A DNA stretch of 64,000 nucleotides from Zerene cesonia (GCF_012273895.1 NC_052115.1:2914001-2978000), one strand, 5' to 3'. Positions 50,020 through 63,580 are shown, counted from the stretch's first letter. Notes: generated from the sequence alone by a model not told the origin. Translations and numbers: made by a program.

Positions 50020-53000
50020 CCTATCTATTATACCATGACCATTAAGAATCTGTAATTAAGTTTATTAACAGACCTTCTCAATAATTAAGTTCTATTTCAA
50101 AGTTTCAATTTGACTCCTTTTTTTTTGTTTTTGTTAGGTACCTTCGTGGGGTATCAACTATCAAGCAATTGGCGTGATTATTTTTATGTTTGATATTTGT
50201 TTTACATTTGGTCCCGTTTTAGAATCTGGAGTGTTCGTTCTATAGGACGTCAGTGGCCGGTTCTGTGGAAAATAATTATTGATTTATTGAATATTGATTA
50301 TTACATAATATATACGAAATTTCGTAAAATGGACGCTCTATGTAATAACTACCTACGTTAACCTCGTGATTTAACGTTGCAGTTTTTTTAACACGCTCTT
50401 ATGAGCTGTCTGTTTGTATGTAACTACTCATTTTCACTCGATCTTGACTAAAAAAAAATCATTCAAAAGTTGTACATTTATCAAGGATCGATAAAAATAC
50501 AACACTTTTATGGGGGTATCTTATTCCTAAATAGAATTATATAGCCAGGATTATATAATATACTCACATTTACTCTGTAGAAGAGCAAGTGAGACAATTT
50601 AGTGGATTCCATCAATAAAACGTGTTTTTCAGTTTTAAACTATATTTATTCTTGTTAGCGCATTATGTAAACTTATTCCATGACGTGTCACTGTCATTAG
50701 TACAAATCGTTTTGTTAGCGTGAATTGTGACGTATTTCAAAAATATAATGAACAGAAAATAACACATAGTGTTTGCACAGGAAAATCGCAAGAAACAAGC
50801 TGAATATTAATAAATAAATAAACATGCAAGTAAAGTACGATTTAGAAGTTTTAAATGTAAATTATACGCCGTCAGTCAACATTTAGTTAAATAAGAAGGT
50901 AATTAGGTTCGGCTGTCTGTTAAAACGCTATATTGAATTGTAAACTTATCCTTATTTAATCTATTTAAATTAATGTTTAAATGGTATATGTTGAAACTTA
51001 GTGTCTACGTTTCCATATAATAGAAGATTTTTCCAATACGCATACGAAAAAAAATATACATATATTTTTTATATCAAACGAAATAAGCAAACTGCATAAA
51101 ATTTTACATTTTTTTCAATATCAACACCTATATTAATATCTATGTCACTAACTAGGTAATTTGTTAAAAATATTTAATCCATTTATCTACACAAATATTA
51201 TAAGGAGAAAACTCTTGTATTTTTGTATGTTTGTATCGTTTGCGCGCAAAAATTGCTTGCTTGCATTGATTTCAAAATTTCTTTCACCACTGGAAAGCTA
51301 CAACTTCACTAAGTGACATAGGCTATACTACGAGCGAACATCTAGTAAATACACCAACAAATAATTCAAACATTCAAATCAGGGAGGCAATCGTACGCAC
51401 TGTGTTGTTAAAATCTATTCGAAAGCCGCTCAATTACTAGATTTGTTGGAAATGACGCGAAATGAACTGAAAGTGGAAAATTTCTGTGTAATCAAGTACA
51501 TTTGCTACGTGAGCGGCGTACTTACGTGTTTTATGTCCTTAGGGTGCAATCACACGACAAAAAGTGTATTTCGTGAGAGATAAGGAAATGTTCTCGAAGT
51601 ATGGCCTGTGTATACTAGCCTGTAGGCAGAATATAATAAGAATCAATAGAATCATCTGACGCTTTCTTATTTTAATTGTAAAAAACGATTAATAGATACG
51701 AAGTTTCAACATTTAACATTCAGTTTCGAGATAATATTGTAACTGTTATATTCCCTTTTAAATTTAAATTAATTAGTATGTCAAAGAAAAGACGAATAGT
51801 GCAGCGGAAAAACAACTGGTTTTCGGCTGGACTTCAGTCCACACGTATGTTATTCACGTAAAAAGGAATGTGGAGACAAGTGTAACTTTTAATTTTTTAT
51901 TAAAATGATAACGTTATAAAAGTGCCTTTTTTACGCCTTACGGTTAGTCTGATCTTCACAGAAAGTTATGGTTGTATTGCTTGGAGACCTCACTACGCGT
52001 GTCATTCCTTACGATGTGAATCGATACGAATCTCATTTCAATATTATTTCTTCAGATAATCGTCGATTTATGTATAATGTCAAAAGAACGCATATAACTA
52101 TTAATGCCTAATATGACTCAATTTTAAAACTATCATTTTTCAATTATAAAATTTAACCTAAAAAGGTAACAAACATTAACAATTAAACTTTTTGTTACGC
52201 CAATAAATAAATAAATTTGAGATGAACTTAAACTTTATGTTAATATTAAACATTATACAAATATAAGTAAACTTCGTTTTTATGTAAACGTACCTTAGTA
52301 TCCATAATCACTCTCATTTTATGATCTCGAGTAGTTATTGTAATTTTATTGGTCGCAAATTATAGCCGAAGACTCGTTTATTGCACAAAAATAAACGATT
52401 GTGTTTGAACACTAAAGATAAATATACAAGCAATAACAAATGACACCTTGGCTAGTACTGTTTTCTACCATTAATATCTGGCCAAATTTTAAATTTAATA
52501 AATTTACTCATTCTTATGATGTACAACTGAAGCACTCGGCTCAGAATAAGCACGCAATTTTCAAATTTGTTAACAGTTGCCCTATTTGTTTTTTTTTCCT
52601 TGATCCTTTATACTGTAATAAATGTGTAATAAATTATATTGCAGTTACAAATACCTCACGTTTAAAATTCGAAAACGTGACTTTCTTTTGTTTTATTTTA
52701 TTCGACTGCAGAGCTCATTCTGTAGACAGTAGAAATTACCAGTATATAAGTGTATAATCTATGGTAGAAATGTTAGTTCATTGTGAGATTCGTTACAATT
52801 ATCAAAACATAAATAATTACGCGAATTTTACAAATAAATTGTATTTTTAAACTTACTCTTACTAATTAGTGTATATAATTAATTAGGTTAATATGTTGCA
52901 AATTTTAGCTTATAGCAACTTTATTAAATCGGTAGTTGCCTGTATAGAAAAGGAAAAAGAACTTAATTAAAAGCAATGAACTATTCTGCATGTTTTTAAT

Positions 53001-53485
53001 TAGAGGATAACTGAGAGCTGTTGGAAAACTGAATGAGAAAAGTGGGAAAATAGAAATATAAACGCCAAACACCGATTGTGGGATTTATTTCGCCTGAATT
53101 TTTTAAATAGCAAAGTTGCCGTTCGTGGCTTCTTTTTTATGGACTAGGCTCTCGTGATATTTAAGGCCTAGTGTTTTACAATATTACAATTAGTTTAACT
53201 CTTTTATACATAAGTTTCCTATTTTACTTAATACGTTTTTTTATTTAGGTTAAGATAACCGCTAAAGTCAAGTAAATATCAGATAATTAAAATTCTATCA
53301 CCTATATGAAAAATCTAACTATAAAAAAACGAGAGAGGATAGGTTAAAGACACTCAAACAAAATTAAACGTTTTTTTAATGAACTTAAACATGTTTATGA
53401 TTGTTCCCATTCAAATTACCAAACAATAAAAAGTTACGAAATGACACATTTGTCGATTAAGAGAAATATCTTACTAATCCTACTA
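50020..53485. other. AT-rich non-coding DNA
   Basis: Contains the Helitron at 51186-51345. The 105-residue frame at 52440-52757 is AT-biased and has no recognisable motif. Confidence 0.4.
51186..51345 (+). mobile_element. Helitron-like element, second family
   Basis: A|TCTACACAAATATTATAAGG start; TTTCACCACTGGAAAGCTAC and AAGTGACATAGGCTATAC; end CGAGCGAACATCTAG|T. Confidence 0.65.
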
Positions 53486-53668
53486 TCCTACTAATATTAT
53501 AGGCGGAAGTTTGTAAGGATGTGTGTGTCTTTGTTGGTCTTTCACGCAAAAACTACTGACCAGATTGCAATGAAATTTGGTACGTAGACAGCTGGACAAC
53601 TGGAATAACATATAAGTAACTTTTTATCCCGAGATTCCTATGGGATACGGACCGCGGGGCGTAGCTAG
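53486..53668 (+). mobile_element. Lep1-type Helitron
   Basis: TCCTACTAATATTATAGGCG to GCGGGGCGTAGCTAG|T. A partial deletion removes the left side of the 3' hairpin. TCCTACTA units are repeated just upstream. Confidence 0.82.
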
Positions 53669-54192
53669 TTTATTCTATTTTATTAAGTTGAAGCAAATGA
53701 GCCATGCGTAGCTACAGCTACGGCTGGCAATAAATCAATGAGTTATCCGTAAATTGCTATCGCTTTTTATAACTTGTATTACACAAATCTTATAATATTC
53801 TGCTGTAAAAAATACAAAAAAAAAATATTGTATTAACATTGGCAGTGCGTCAAATAACAGTTACCGAAAGCTTTGTTTTAACCTCACGAAGATTTACGAG
53901 GGTTTCACATTCGGAAAGATAAATCAAAGATACACTTAAATATTATGATTAAGTAGCTATAAACGTTTAGGGCGAAACGTAACGACTAGGCTGAGTCTCA
54001 GACATATAAATTACGTGAAAACATCTTGGAAATGCTATGAAATTTGTATGTAAGGAGCAAAGAGACAATTTGATCATTTCAGTTTTGATCTCTAGATTCA
54101 AATACAAATATATTTGAGAGTATTTTACTTTGCCACGTATTGATAGACCATTCTGGGGTTCTACATAGATTCCGTTTCCGTAGCATTTATAA

Positions 54193-54392
54193 TCCTACTA
54201 ATATTATAAATGCGAAAGTTTGTGAGGATGTGTGTGTTTTTGTTGCTCTTTCACGCAAAAACTACTGAACCGATTGCAGTGAAATTTGGTAGATAGACAG
54301 CTGGACAACTGGAATGACATATAGGCAACTTTTAATCCCGATATTCCTACGGGATATGGACATACGCGAGTGAAACCGCGGGGCGTAGCTAG
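54193..54392 (+). mobile_element. Lep1-type Helitron, full length
   Basis: A|TCCTACTAATATTATAAATG to ACCGCGGGGCGTAGCTAG|T, 200 bp, hairpin intact (GCGAGTGAAACCGCG with one mismatch). Confidence 0.88.
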
Positions 54393-55052
54393 TATTACTA
54401 CATTAATAAGTTTTTTTTTTCAAATCGGTTCATTATATTTTCCGCGAATGAAGCATATTTTTGGTACTGGAATCACCACTAGAATAACATTAATATAAAT
54501 AAGGCCAACTTTAATAATCATATTATTTTATACACAGGGTAATAGCAAAATGCAATTTCTCAAACAATCGATAAGATTATGAATTTATAATCAACACATG
54601 CAAATTTTATTTTTATGCAGTAAACAATACCTACTGGTTATTTGAAACATTATTTGTTTTTATAATAGATAAGTAAGTATTACTTGTTACTTAAATAAAC
54701 AAACCACATATTGAAACGCATTTTGAGTTGTTTTATGGAAATGTCCACTATAGGAAATTTATCAATTTTCAAATTAGACATGGTTTGCTTTATTTATGTT
54801 TTGAAATTGTACTATTGTTATAAACACAGTAGATATATATATATATATAATATACTTGAAATTGCCAAGATATTCTCCATCCAATTCTCATCAACAAACG
54901 AGTTTTAACCAACGCTTTAATATCTAATATTTTACATTTTCACTTACACGTTTCTACACAATTTTCCAGACTTTAAACATCCTAAAAAACATATGCGCTC
55001 CGCTAAAACTGAGAACGTGCACTTAAAAAATATATATTCACAGTTCACTCAC

Positions 55053-55230
55053 CTCTCCATACTTCGCTGGGACGGTACATATTTCATAGCACGTGAACTG
55101 ATTCGCAGCATTAGCTATACTAAGACAAGACCGTTCTTAACCCCATTATCAGCACTCGATCTGACGTAATAAAGATAGCCTGATATAGGGATTTACATGT
55201 AGCGCCAGTTTCATTGACGGCCTTGCCGCC
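55053..55230 (-). other. Possible upstream untranslated first exon
   Basis: A GC-richer patch ends, on the minus strand, in a near-consensus donor GGAGAG|GTGAGT at 55053. It contains a CRE-like TGACGTAA (55162-55169). A short frame MKYVPSQRSMER would end in phase 2, which does not match any Pde8 exon found here. If it belongs to Pde8 it would therefore be 5' UTR. It lies 19 kb upstream of the nearest Pde8 exon on the same strand. The 5' boundary is arbitrary. Confidence 0.22.
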
Positions 55231-55362
55231 GACTATAAAAAATAAACGCAAATAGTATTATTATTTCGGTAAAGATACCTCTTTTACGCTGGGCCTTTAG
55301 GCTTCTTAAAATTTTTCACTTTTTTAACGAGATTCATGATCGATTTTTAATTATATTTTCGA

Positions 55363-55693
55363 CTAGCTTCACCCCGCGGTTTCACCCGCGTAAGTATGTA
55401 TTCCATATAAAAAGTTGTTTAAATGTTATTCCAGTTGTCCAGCCATCTTCGTACCAAATTTCATTGCAATCAGTTCAGTAGTCTTTGCGTGAAAGAGTTA
55501 CAAACATACACACATCCTCACAAACTTTCGCATTGTTTGTTACTCTTTGACGCAAAAACTACTAAACCGATTGCAATGAAATTTCGTACGTAGACAGCTG
55601 GACAACTGTAATAACATATAGGCAACTTTTAATCCCGATATTCCTCCGGGACACGGACTTACCTACGCGGGTGAAACCGCGGGGCGCAGCTAG
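55363..55693. mobile_element. Head-to-head foldback of two Lep1-type Helitrons
   Basis: A minus copy (55363 to about 55534, CTAGCTTCACCCCGCGG through ACAAACTTTCGCATT) is joined at its 5' side to a plus copy lacking its own 5' end (GTTTGTTACTCTTTGACGC to GGGGCGCAGCTAG|T). The unit is flanked by A and T like one Helitron, with a CTAG terminus at each end. Confidence 0.8.
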
Positions 55694-56452
55694 TTCTTAA
55701 TAAAAAGAAAGATTATGAGTCTTCATGGTTTATTCGAATAATCAAGGTAAAACAACAGGATCGACGAATTTAGTCACACGAAAAGCAAAAAAGTATTACA
55801 TGTACGGCCGTATCATATTTATTTTATCCCATATGCCCAAAATATGAACGTGACGCAAAATGTGTTAAAATACCGCATTACCCAAGCTCAGGTGCGTGAG
55901 TAAACGCATCTTCCTGAATAAAAATTCGATCAGCAAAACCAATAACGATATATACGTCATAGATCAAAGTCGTGTTAAAATAAATAATAACAAGCAAAAA
56001 GTTAACACACGCGTTCGGCTCCACGTTCATCGTACTTATCTTTGCTGTTTACGTTCCTAATATAACATCGATCGTATAGCGAAATATTACTGTTTGTACA
56101 TGTATTATATGTGAATTGTTGAAGCAGAATAATCAGTTTTCAATGTGCGATACATTTGATTTGATTGACATGTTTAAGAGGTTTATTCATTGAAAGAAGA
56201 GTATTGATTCGCTAGGTTCAAGGCAGCAATTGGATGGAAATGCTGGGAAAATTACTATACCCGTATAAAAGACGTCTCATATGTAGATAGTTGGTGGATA
56301 ATATCTTACCTCGTTTCCATTGTGAGAGGTAGAGGTAAAGTTTTCTTCTTCTATAACATAGTTCCATTTCCATGTATGTTTGAATCTATAGATCTTTTAA
56401 TATTACGTGTTTGATTAGTGATTTTTAAACAATCACGTATGTTTATATCATA

Positions 56453-56564
56453 CTAGCTGCACTCCGCGGTTTCACCCGCGTAAGACCGTATCCCGTAGGA
56501 ATATCTCATAGCAACAAACACACACACATCCTTACAAACTTTCGCATCTATAATATTAGTAGGA
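56453..56564 (-). mobile_element. Lep1-type Helitron, internally deleted
   Basis: CTAGCTGCACTCCGCGG and GTATCCCGTAGGAATATC joined to TAGCAACAAACACACACAC; end AATATTAGTAGGA. About 90 bp of the middle is missing. Confidence 0.82.
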
Positions 56565-57033
56565 TAAATATTTACATATGAGGAATATTTATAAGTTATA
56601 ACAAAAAACTGTTATATAGTCCAGGCTAAAACTAACTTTATGTAAAAACGTAAATTTTAAAAATAGTTTGTTATTGTTTTATCATATAGATAGCATATAG
56701 AATTGTTCGCAATTTGCACTGCGATCGTTAATGGCGATCTCAGCTTTTCATTAACGCGAATTAATGCAGGCAAATGAATTCCGAGAACGCATTATAGCAC
56801 TTCAACAAACAAGCAATCACATGAAAACCTATTGTATCGGAGGTGTTAGTTATAATTGCATTCCTCAGTCTTATCACATTTCATATTGAATTTCATTATT
56901 CACATTATTTTCTCTTCGCTCACATGCAGGAAACGTCAGCGATCCATTGTTCTAGAGCTGTTTTCAATGAATATCATTTTATGATACTTCCATTGCATTT
57001 GTATAAAAATCACATGTTAGAAACTATAGATTA

Positions 57034-57233
57034 CTAGCTGCGCCCCGCGGTTTCACCCGCTTAAGTTCGTATCCCGTAGGAATATCGGGATAAAAAGTTG
57101 CCTATATGTTAATCCAGTTGTCCAGCTAGCTACGTACCAAATTTCATTGCAATCGGTTCAGTAGTTTTTGCGTGAAAGAGCAACAAACATACACACATCC
57201 TTAAAAACTTTCGCATTTATAATATTAGTAGGA
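57034..57233 (-). mobile_element. Lep1-type Helitron, full length
   Basis: A|CTAGCTGCGCCCCGCGG to ATAATATTAGTAGGA|T, 200 bp, followed on its 5' side by AGTAGGAAAGTAGGA-type repeats. Confidence 0.88.
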
Positions 57234-57275
57234 TCAGTAGGAAAGTAGGAAAGTAGGATAGGATAGGAGAGGATT
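57229..57275 (-). repeat. TAGGA-rich microsatellite at a Helitron 5' end
   Basis: CAGTAGGAAAGTAGGA and GTAGGATAGGATAGGA continue from the terminus of the element. Confidence 0.75.
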
Positions 57276-60200
57276 TCGCGATAACAAACGTTAATTTTCC
57301 GTTCACTATGTTCGAATAACATTTTGTACAGTCATTGAATAGTGATTGCATTTCTAAGTTACCTTAAGTTGTATGAATAAAAGGGGACTTGATTTTTACA
57401 AAAAGAATGAACGTTTTCATATAATTTTGTCAACTGACGTCCATAAATAAATAGGTTCTCAATTCGCATAAATTTTTTTCGGTTTGTTATTCGAAACCTC
57501 CGTGGATTTTATTTCGATTGATTAATTATTTTTGTGTTTGGGAATTGTTGCTATTTGGTTCCATTTAATCATTTGGAGTGGTGCCTCCCTCTAAAGACGT
57601 GAGTGACATTATTTGTAGAGAAGAATTGTTTATTGAAATCATTGCACGATGTATTCATTATTTTAAATTATTTTTTTACGAACAATTTAATATACCAATC
57701 ATCATCATCAGCCTATATATGTTCCGTGAGTTCTTTGAATATAATATAGGCAATATACCAATGTTTACATGTAATTATTCTCTTACGTAGCTATGTGTCC
57801 TCACATCTGTTGTTATCACGGAGCACGTTGTGTTGAACTTACCTGAAACATGTAAAATTTTATAACGTAAACATCATAAATAATGGCTGGTGTACGCTTT
57901 CAAAATAAAATGGTTTTAGATCATGGCCACACAGATACGCTTTGGTTTACGGTGGCTAATAATTACGCCTACCTGACGTCTATAAATCTTTTTTATATTG
58001 CTAAATTTGTTTTAATGCGATTCATAATTTATTGTTATATTTTTGTGTTAGGTTTAATGCGTCAACTGATGGAAATTAATCTCTTAAAGTCAAAATTATC
58101 AATTTCAATAATTTTCAAATGCATTTTCACTTTAGCCATTAAATATGGCAATATTATGGGTTATTTGCTCAAATAGTAATCAATATTACTCGTATACTTA
58201 TCGTTTCAATATAAAATATATTATAGGCTAATAAAACAACAAATTTGTAAACTATTACCTCATTATAATAAACAAAAATGAATCTAACAGATGTTTCCTA
58301 TTTCCAATTTCCTGCAAGTTTTATGAAATCGATTTGTATACGTAAACGATCATGTTTATAACAAGTTAATGTAAAGACATGAGTCACACAAACGCTGATA
58401 AAATTATCCAATGTGCTTATTATTTTAAGCAATGAGATATTATTTTAAGCCGCGCGAGGATGGCGCGGTGCCAATACGAGGGCGCCATACATTAATTTGT
58501 TTGTCAACAATTTGTTTCTGTTAGCAAACTATTAATAAATTTGCACTGATAGACTTGGGGAAATTTTCGTTACGGTCTATCTCGATTGTGATTAGCCACT
58601 AGCACAGGAGAATGCCAATATAAGTATGAGTGTAATTAATATTTATAAAAAAAAAACTAAGCCGCATTCGAATTGGCAGAATTAGACGAAATTTAAATGG
58701 TACACGGAAGGTAGCTTTTAAATTATAAAATATGATCAAAATCGGTTTACCTAATAGAAATTTCTGAGGTATAAACATAAAAAATATAGGGAATTGAAAA
58801 CTTATTTTTTGACATTGGTTTGAAAATAAATATCCTTTAGTTCAACACATACAATCAGATGGTACAAAAGATTGTATACCAGATCTATTTAAATATTATC
58901 AATGTGAGTCTGTTTGTCTGTCTGAAAAGCGAAAATATCGCTTTTGCAGTTGAACCACCAATCTGAGAATAATCAATTTCGGATTCCTATGCCTGCATCA
59001 CCTTCAAAACTAATATTATTAATTCTGAAATAATCATTTAGTACGATTTATAAAAAATTATCTAATGATATGTCAAATCAATGAATAGAATGGTTTTAAA
59101 ATATGAATCGGAGAAAAATTCAACGTAAAACCTATTTAGATAGTTTATTCAAAAGTTGTCCATATCATAATTTATCCACTCATCTATTAATATTTTGCAA
59201 CAATGTTTAACTTTATGTTACGTAATAGTAATGGGATATTTATAAGTCGACAAAATCACAAAAACATTGCCTGTCAGTTTTACTGTCTGTTATTAATATT
59301 TGCAGTTTTGTTTTGTATGTCAATATATGTTATGTTGATGTTATGCAATCATCAATTAATCACCGTTAGAGTAATACAATCAAATAATGCTTTTTAAAGT
59401 TCAAGCTTGAATTTAAAAATGGAACTGTTGGAATTCCAATTAAAAAACGAAAATCAAATGCATGTTGCCATTTATAATAAACAAGGTCGGTACTAGATAC
59501 TTCTTTATGTTTTTATATCAATGCGCTCAGAACTAGTTATTTGTGCTCAAAGTATAATTTAAGAAACTTTCAAGTTCAAACGTAATCAGCAGTCTTTCTA
59601 ATAGCAAACTTTGCACAATTTCAAAGTTGAAAGACGTGAGCATTTACATTTGAAATCAGTGACTGTAAACGCTACGATAAAATGATGATACATGCGACTT
59701 TGTAACTTAAATGTATAGAGATTAAGGCAACTTTGATATCTCTAGCAGCTCTAATATACTCAACGGTTTCAATGTATAAAAAGTAAGCAGTGCTAAGTTA
59801 TGACATTTTATATGATATTAATTATTTAGTGGAAAAACTTTATATTTACAACATAATGCACTCATTCACTTGTTCCATTTGATTGTGTCAAATTTTTTAA
59901 TGAATCACTATAAACTACGTCAATTTCAAAACATCATCCTGAATCGAGTGCATTTTATAAATCTAAAAGTCTAAAATACGATTCATAGAAGCGGTACCTA
60001 ACAATAAATATGGTACAATATATATAAGTGTATAATCCATGGTAGAATACAAAGTAGTACTTATAATCGTTGGACAACGATTTCAATATAAATATTAGCC
60101 ATTGTTTTGTAATTACTGATGTTAAATAATGAACACTTTTTCGGTAAAGATTTCATGGCTTTTCTTTGTAATACCTGAAGATTGAAATCTAGGGTATATG

Positions 60201-61580
60201 TTATCATCATAATAATTCTAATTTTTTTTCTAAATTAGCCGCTCAACCACATAATACAAAATAAAATAATGCCTATGATACTTTAGAGAACGTGTCGTTG
60301 TTAAAAGATCCGATTTTTAATTCGCCTCAGTAGATCCAGAGATTACCATCTACAATGTCACAAGCTCACATATTCATACACTTTAAGAACTTATACTTTA
60401 TAATATTGGTATAGATAACAACTCAATATAGGTACAGTACATGTAGAAGATTGAATTGGCTATAAGTGCATCTCCTACTGAGTAATGAGTATGGCTCTCA
60501 AGTCAATTGATGATAATTGTAGTGGAATAATCTCTTGCATATTCCGATGCAAACTATTTCAATATACCGACAATCAGGATTAGGACATTACTGTCATTTA
60601 ATATAAACATATAAAACATATTTAAGTTTATTTACTGATAAAAATTAAGGCTGTTACATAGCTTATTTTATATTTATACGTCGATCTACCTATCTGCTTA
60701 TTTGCTTATATTTTAAATTTTATTAAACTGAGATCTGGAATTCAATAAAACGCAATTCTTGGTTTAAAAAAAGAACTAGTAAGATATTTAAATTCAAAAC
60801 GTTATCGTTTATTAAAGTAGATCATTAAATGTTATCCGTCCATCCGTCGAGTCCATGAGTAGCATATCTGAGAGAGACCAATATCTATATATACAATCAG
60901 TTTTTTACATACATACTCAAAAGTTATGGGGGAGAAATGCATTAAGAAAAAATAAAAACAAAAAAATAAAAACTGCTACGAATTGAGTATCTAAGATCGT
61001 TCTTGGGAACGTCAGTTAAAAACAGAGATAAGGAACACTCCGAAATCCTTCTCCGCGATATTTACACAATATTCAAATCCTAAAGACTTCAAGATCCACG
61101 AACTTTCTCTAAATAGCTTGAAACTGACGAAACTTTGTAAGACTTAGTGAACAAGGAAAAACAAACTTCACGAATAGATTTTACTTTTAAATGATTTTTT
61201 TTGTATTTCGTGTGTTTCTCTTGATGAAATTGCACTTTTGAGTTTAAGATATCCAGAAATACACTAAATTTACTAGCTACACTTTTAGTCACATTCAACT
61301 TTAACTTAGGCAATTACAGAAACTATGACCGGTTTCGGAATTGAGTGTTATTTTTTTTTTTTGGAAATTTTAAACGACTTTATAAAACTACCAACTTTTA
61401 ACTGAGTGAAGCTTTTTTATGTTTCTTTTTTTATTTGAAAGTAAACGCCTCCCATCCCATCCCATTTAAATTTGATCTAGTTCTGACAATTTGAAGGCGG
61501 TTAAGTTTAATTTTAGCTAAACAAAAAAAATCCTATTATATGTTTTCAGGGATGACGTAGTAGTGATCTCATCATAATCA
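57276..61580. other. AT-rich non-coding DNA
   Basis: No gene is supported. The frame at 57883-58176 (97 residues) is hydrophobic and AT-biased without a known motif. A 29-bp SINE-tail remnant (ATCATCATCATCAGCCTATA) lies at 57699-57727. Confidence 0.4.
60305..60415 (-). mobile_element. Second-family Helitron 5' remnant
   Basis: Ends TTTATAATATTGGTATAGA, the complement of the TCTATACTAATATTATAAAG terminus. GATCCGATTTTTAATTC is a weak body match. The 3' half is lost. Confidence 0.4.
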
Positions 61581-61670
61581 ACATCAGCCCATAATCATCC
61601 TACTGTAGTGATATAGGTCTCTAATGAGGGTTCAGGCCAAATCTACCACGCTGGCCAAGTGAGCTTCGTC
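61581..61670 (-). mobile_element. SINE 3' fragment
   Basis: CATCAGCCCATAATCATCC, GAGGGTTCAGGCC and CACGCTGGCCAAGTG match the 3' half of the SINEs at 23230 and 63581. Confidence 0.6.
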
Positions 61671-61699
61671 TGGTCGCAAACCTCCAACTTTATTAAGCA

Positions 61700-61853
61700 C
61701 TAGCTGATCACCCCGGTTTCAACCGTGGTACATAGCCTATGTCACTTAGTGTAATTGCAGCTTTCTAATGGTGAAAGTATTTCTGAAATCGGTCCAGCCG
61801 AACACGCGTGATGGTGGACCAAGGGAAATAGGGATTCATTTTTATATATATTA
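61700..61853 (-). mobile_element. Second-family Helitron
   Basis: A|CTAGCTGATCACCCCGG, CAACCGTGGTACATAGCC and GCAGCTTTCTAATGGTGAAA, then a diverged 5' end. Confidence 0.55.
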
Positions 61854-62889
61854 CAATCCCATATAGAAATCTTTAACCTGACGTCCAATTGCGTTTCTAC
61901 GATTTTCTGTTCGAATAAGCAAACTAATTCCCCTACTTTACAGCCGGATATAAGCAAATATATTGCTATATATGTCATTACGTTTGAAATTTCATAGGAA
62001 CTTGAAAACTTCTAGATGCAAGCTGAGTGGATTTCCAACAACATTATCCAAGTAAATTCAATTTGCTTACGGAATTTTCCTTGTGGATGGAGATTGTAGA
62101 TATATAATAATTTTTCCACATATTCTAAATATTTCTACGACGTTATCCGTTGCTAGCATATTTTCAGATTTAAGTAAACTTCTTCGTGTGGGCTGAAAGT
62201 TGTTGAAAGGAATCATTATATATTAAAATAAATTAATGAAGATATCGTTATAAATAAAACTGTTTAGCAGTTTGGCGAAAATTAAAAGAAAAACTAATAT
62301 TGAATACTTATATAAAAAATTGCAAATACAGCAGATATAAAATTATATGTTTTTTAGTCGTATCTATCTATCATATTAACAAATGTCCATCCTATCATAT
62401 CGTAGCCATCAGTAACTGTGAGATGTTTTTAATCACGCATATAACTCGATCTCAAGCCCACCGCAAGCCCAAACATTTCAGCAACGAATTAACGACATTC
62501 ACGAAACGTGCGGAAAATTTGTACGAACTGACAAGAAGACAGTTGGCCCGTATCCCGAGAAAATCTATTTTGGTTCATTTCCCAAAGGCATTCTTTTATT
62601 GTCGTGTTCATTGAAGACGGCGAGTTATGATAAACTTTGGTCGTATGAAATATACTTGTAACGTGATCTGTTTGTCAAGCAGTTAGAGTTAAAGTTCTAT
62701 TTAAAACGCGCTATTATCTTTCTTTTATAATAAGTGTTATTATTGGTCTTTTATATAAACTAATTTAATTTATCAACTATATGATAAATAGGATTAAGTA
62801 TCTGATGTTCTCAAATCAGTCAATGAATTTTTTTTACAACTCAATTTATCCCACTTTTATATTCCTAATGAATGATTTATAAGTTTATA
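61854..62889. other. AT-rich DNA, no gene supported
   Basis: A 104-residue plus frame (62300-62614) has a more protein-like second half (THITRSQAHRKPKHFSNE and on) but no recognised motif or splice context. Confidence 0.35.
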
Positions 62890-63084
62890 CTCGCTGCGCC
62901 CCGCGGTTTCACCCGCATGAGTCCGTATCCCGTAGGATTATCGGGATAAAAAATTGCCTATATGTTATTCCAGTTGTCCAGCTGTCTACGTACCAAATTT
63001 CATTGCAATCGGTTCAGTAGTTTTTGCGTGAATGAGTCACATCACATATCCTTACAAACTTTCGCATTTATATTATAAGTAGGA
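62890..63084 (-). mobile_element. Lep1-type Helitron, full length
   Basis: CTCGCTGCGCCCCGCGG to TATATTATAAGTAGGA|T. The 3' CTAG is mutated to CGAG in its own orientation. Confidence 0.85.
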
Positions 63085-63580
63085 TGAATGATTTATATGT
63101 TTATAATTAATCTCTTAAATAATGTTGTATTCATTTACGCAAATTGGTCCACAATAAACATCTAAAATAAATCTTTAGAATTTAAAACTTAGAAGATATA
63201 ATATCTCGCTAGCAAGACTTTGAATGATACCTAAGCTCCTATTGAGATATAAAGTAATCTGAGAAAACTTCAAAGTTAGTCCGAAACGACAAGTCTTAAA
63301 GACTAAACATTAGCTCATTAATACTTCAGGTAAACTTTTGCAGTCTCAAAGAGTTAAGTTTCCGTATAAATTCCGACGACGGGTAAGCTATAAAATATAT
63401 TACTAACTGACTTGACGTAAAATACGGGCGGTCGTTTCGTGTCCTACGTTTTACATTTTAAAGCTAATGTAAGGTCGTTTCTGCACTGCTAACGGGAATC
63501 TTCTACTTGAAGTCAATATGAATGGAATTGGGGGATGTTAGCTGTATTATATTCATGTCTCTTATTCCATATCTTCTATT

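Noticed and set aside
52440..52757. 105-residue plus-strand frame
   Set aside because: AT-driven composition (Phe, Asn, Ile, Lys), no motif, no splice or promoter context.
57883..58176. 97-residue hydrophobic plus-strand frame resembling a membrane protein
   Set aside because: Hydrophobicity follows from AT-rich codons (TTT, ATT, TTA). No similarity to receptors could be seen.
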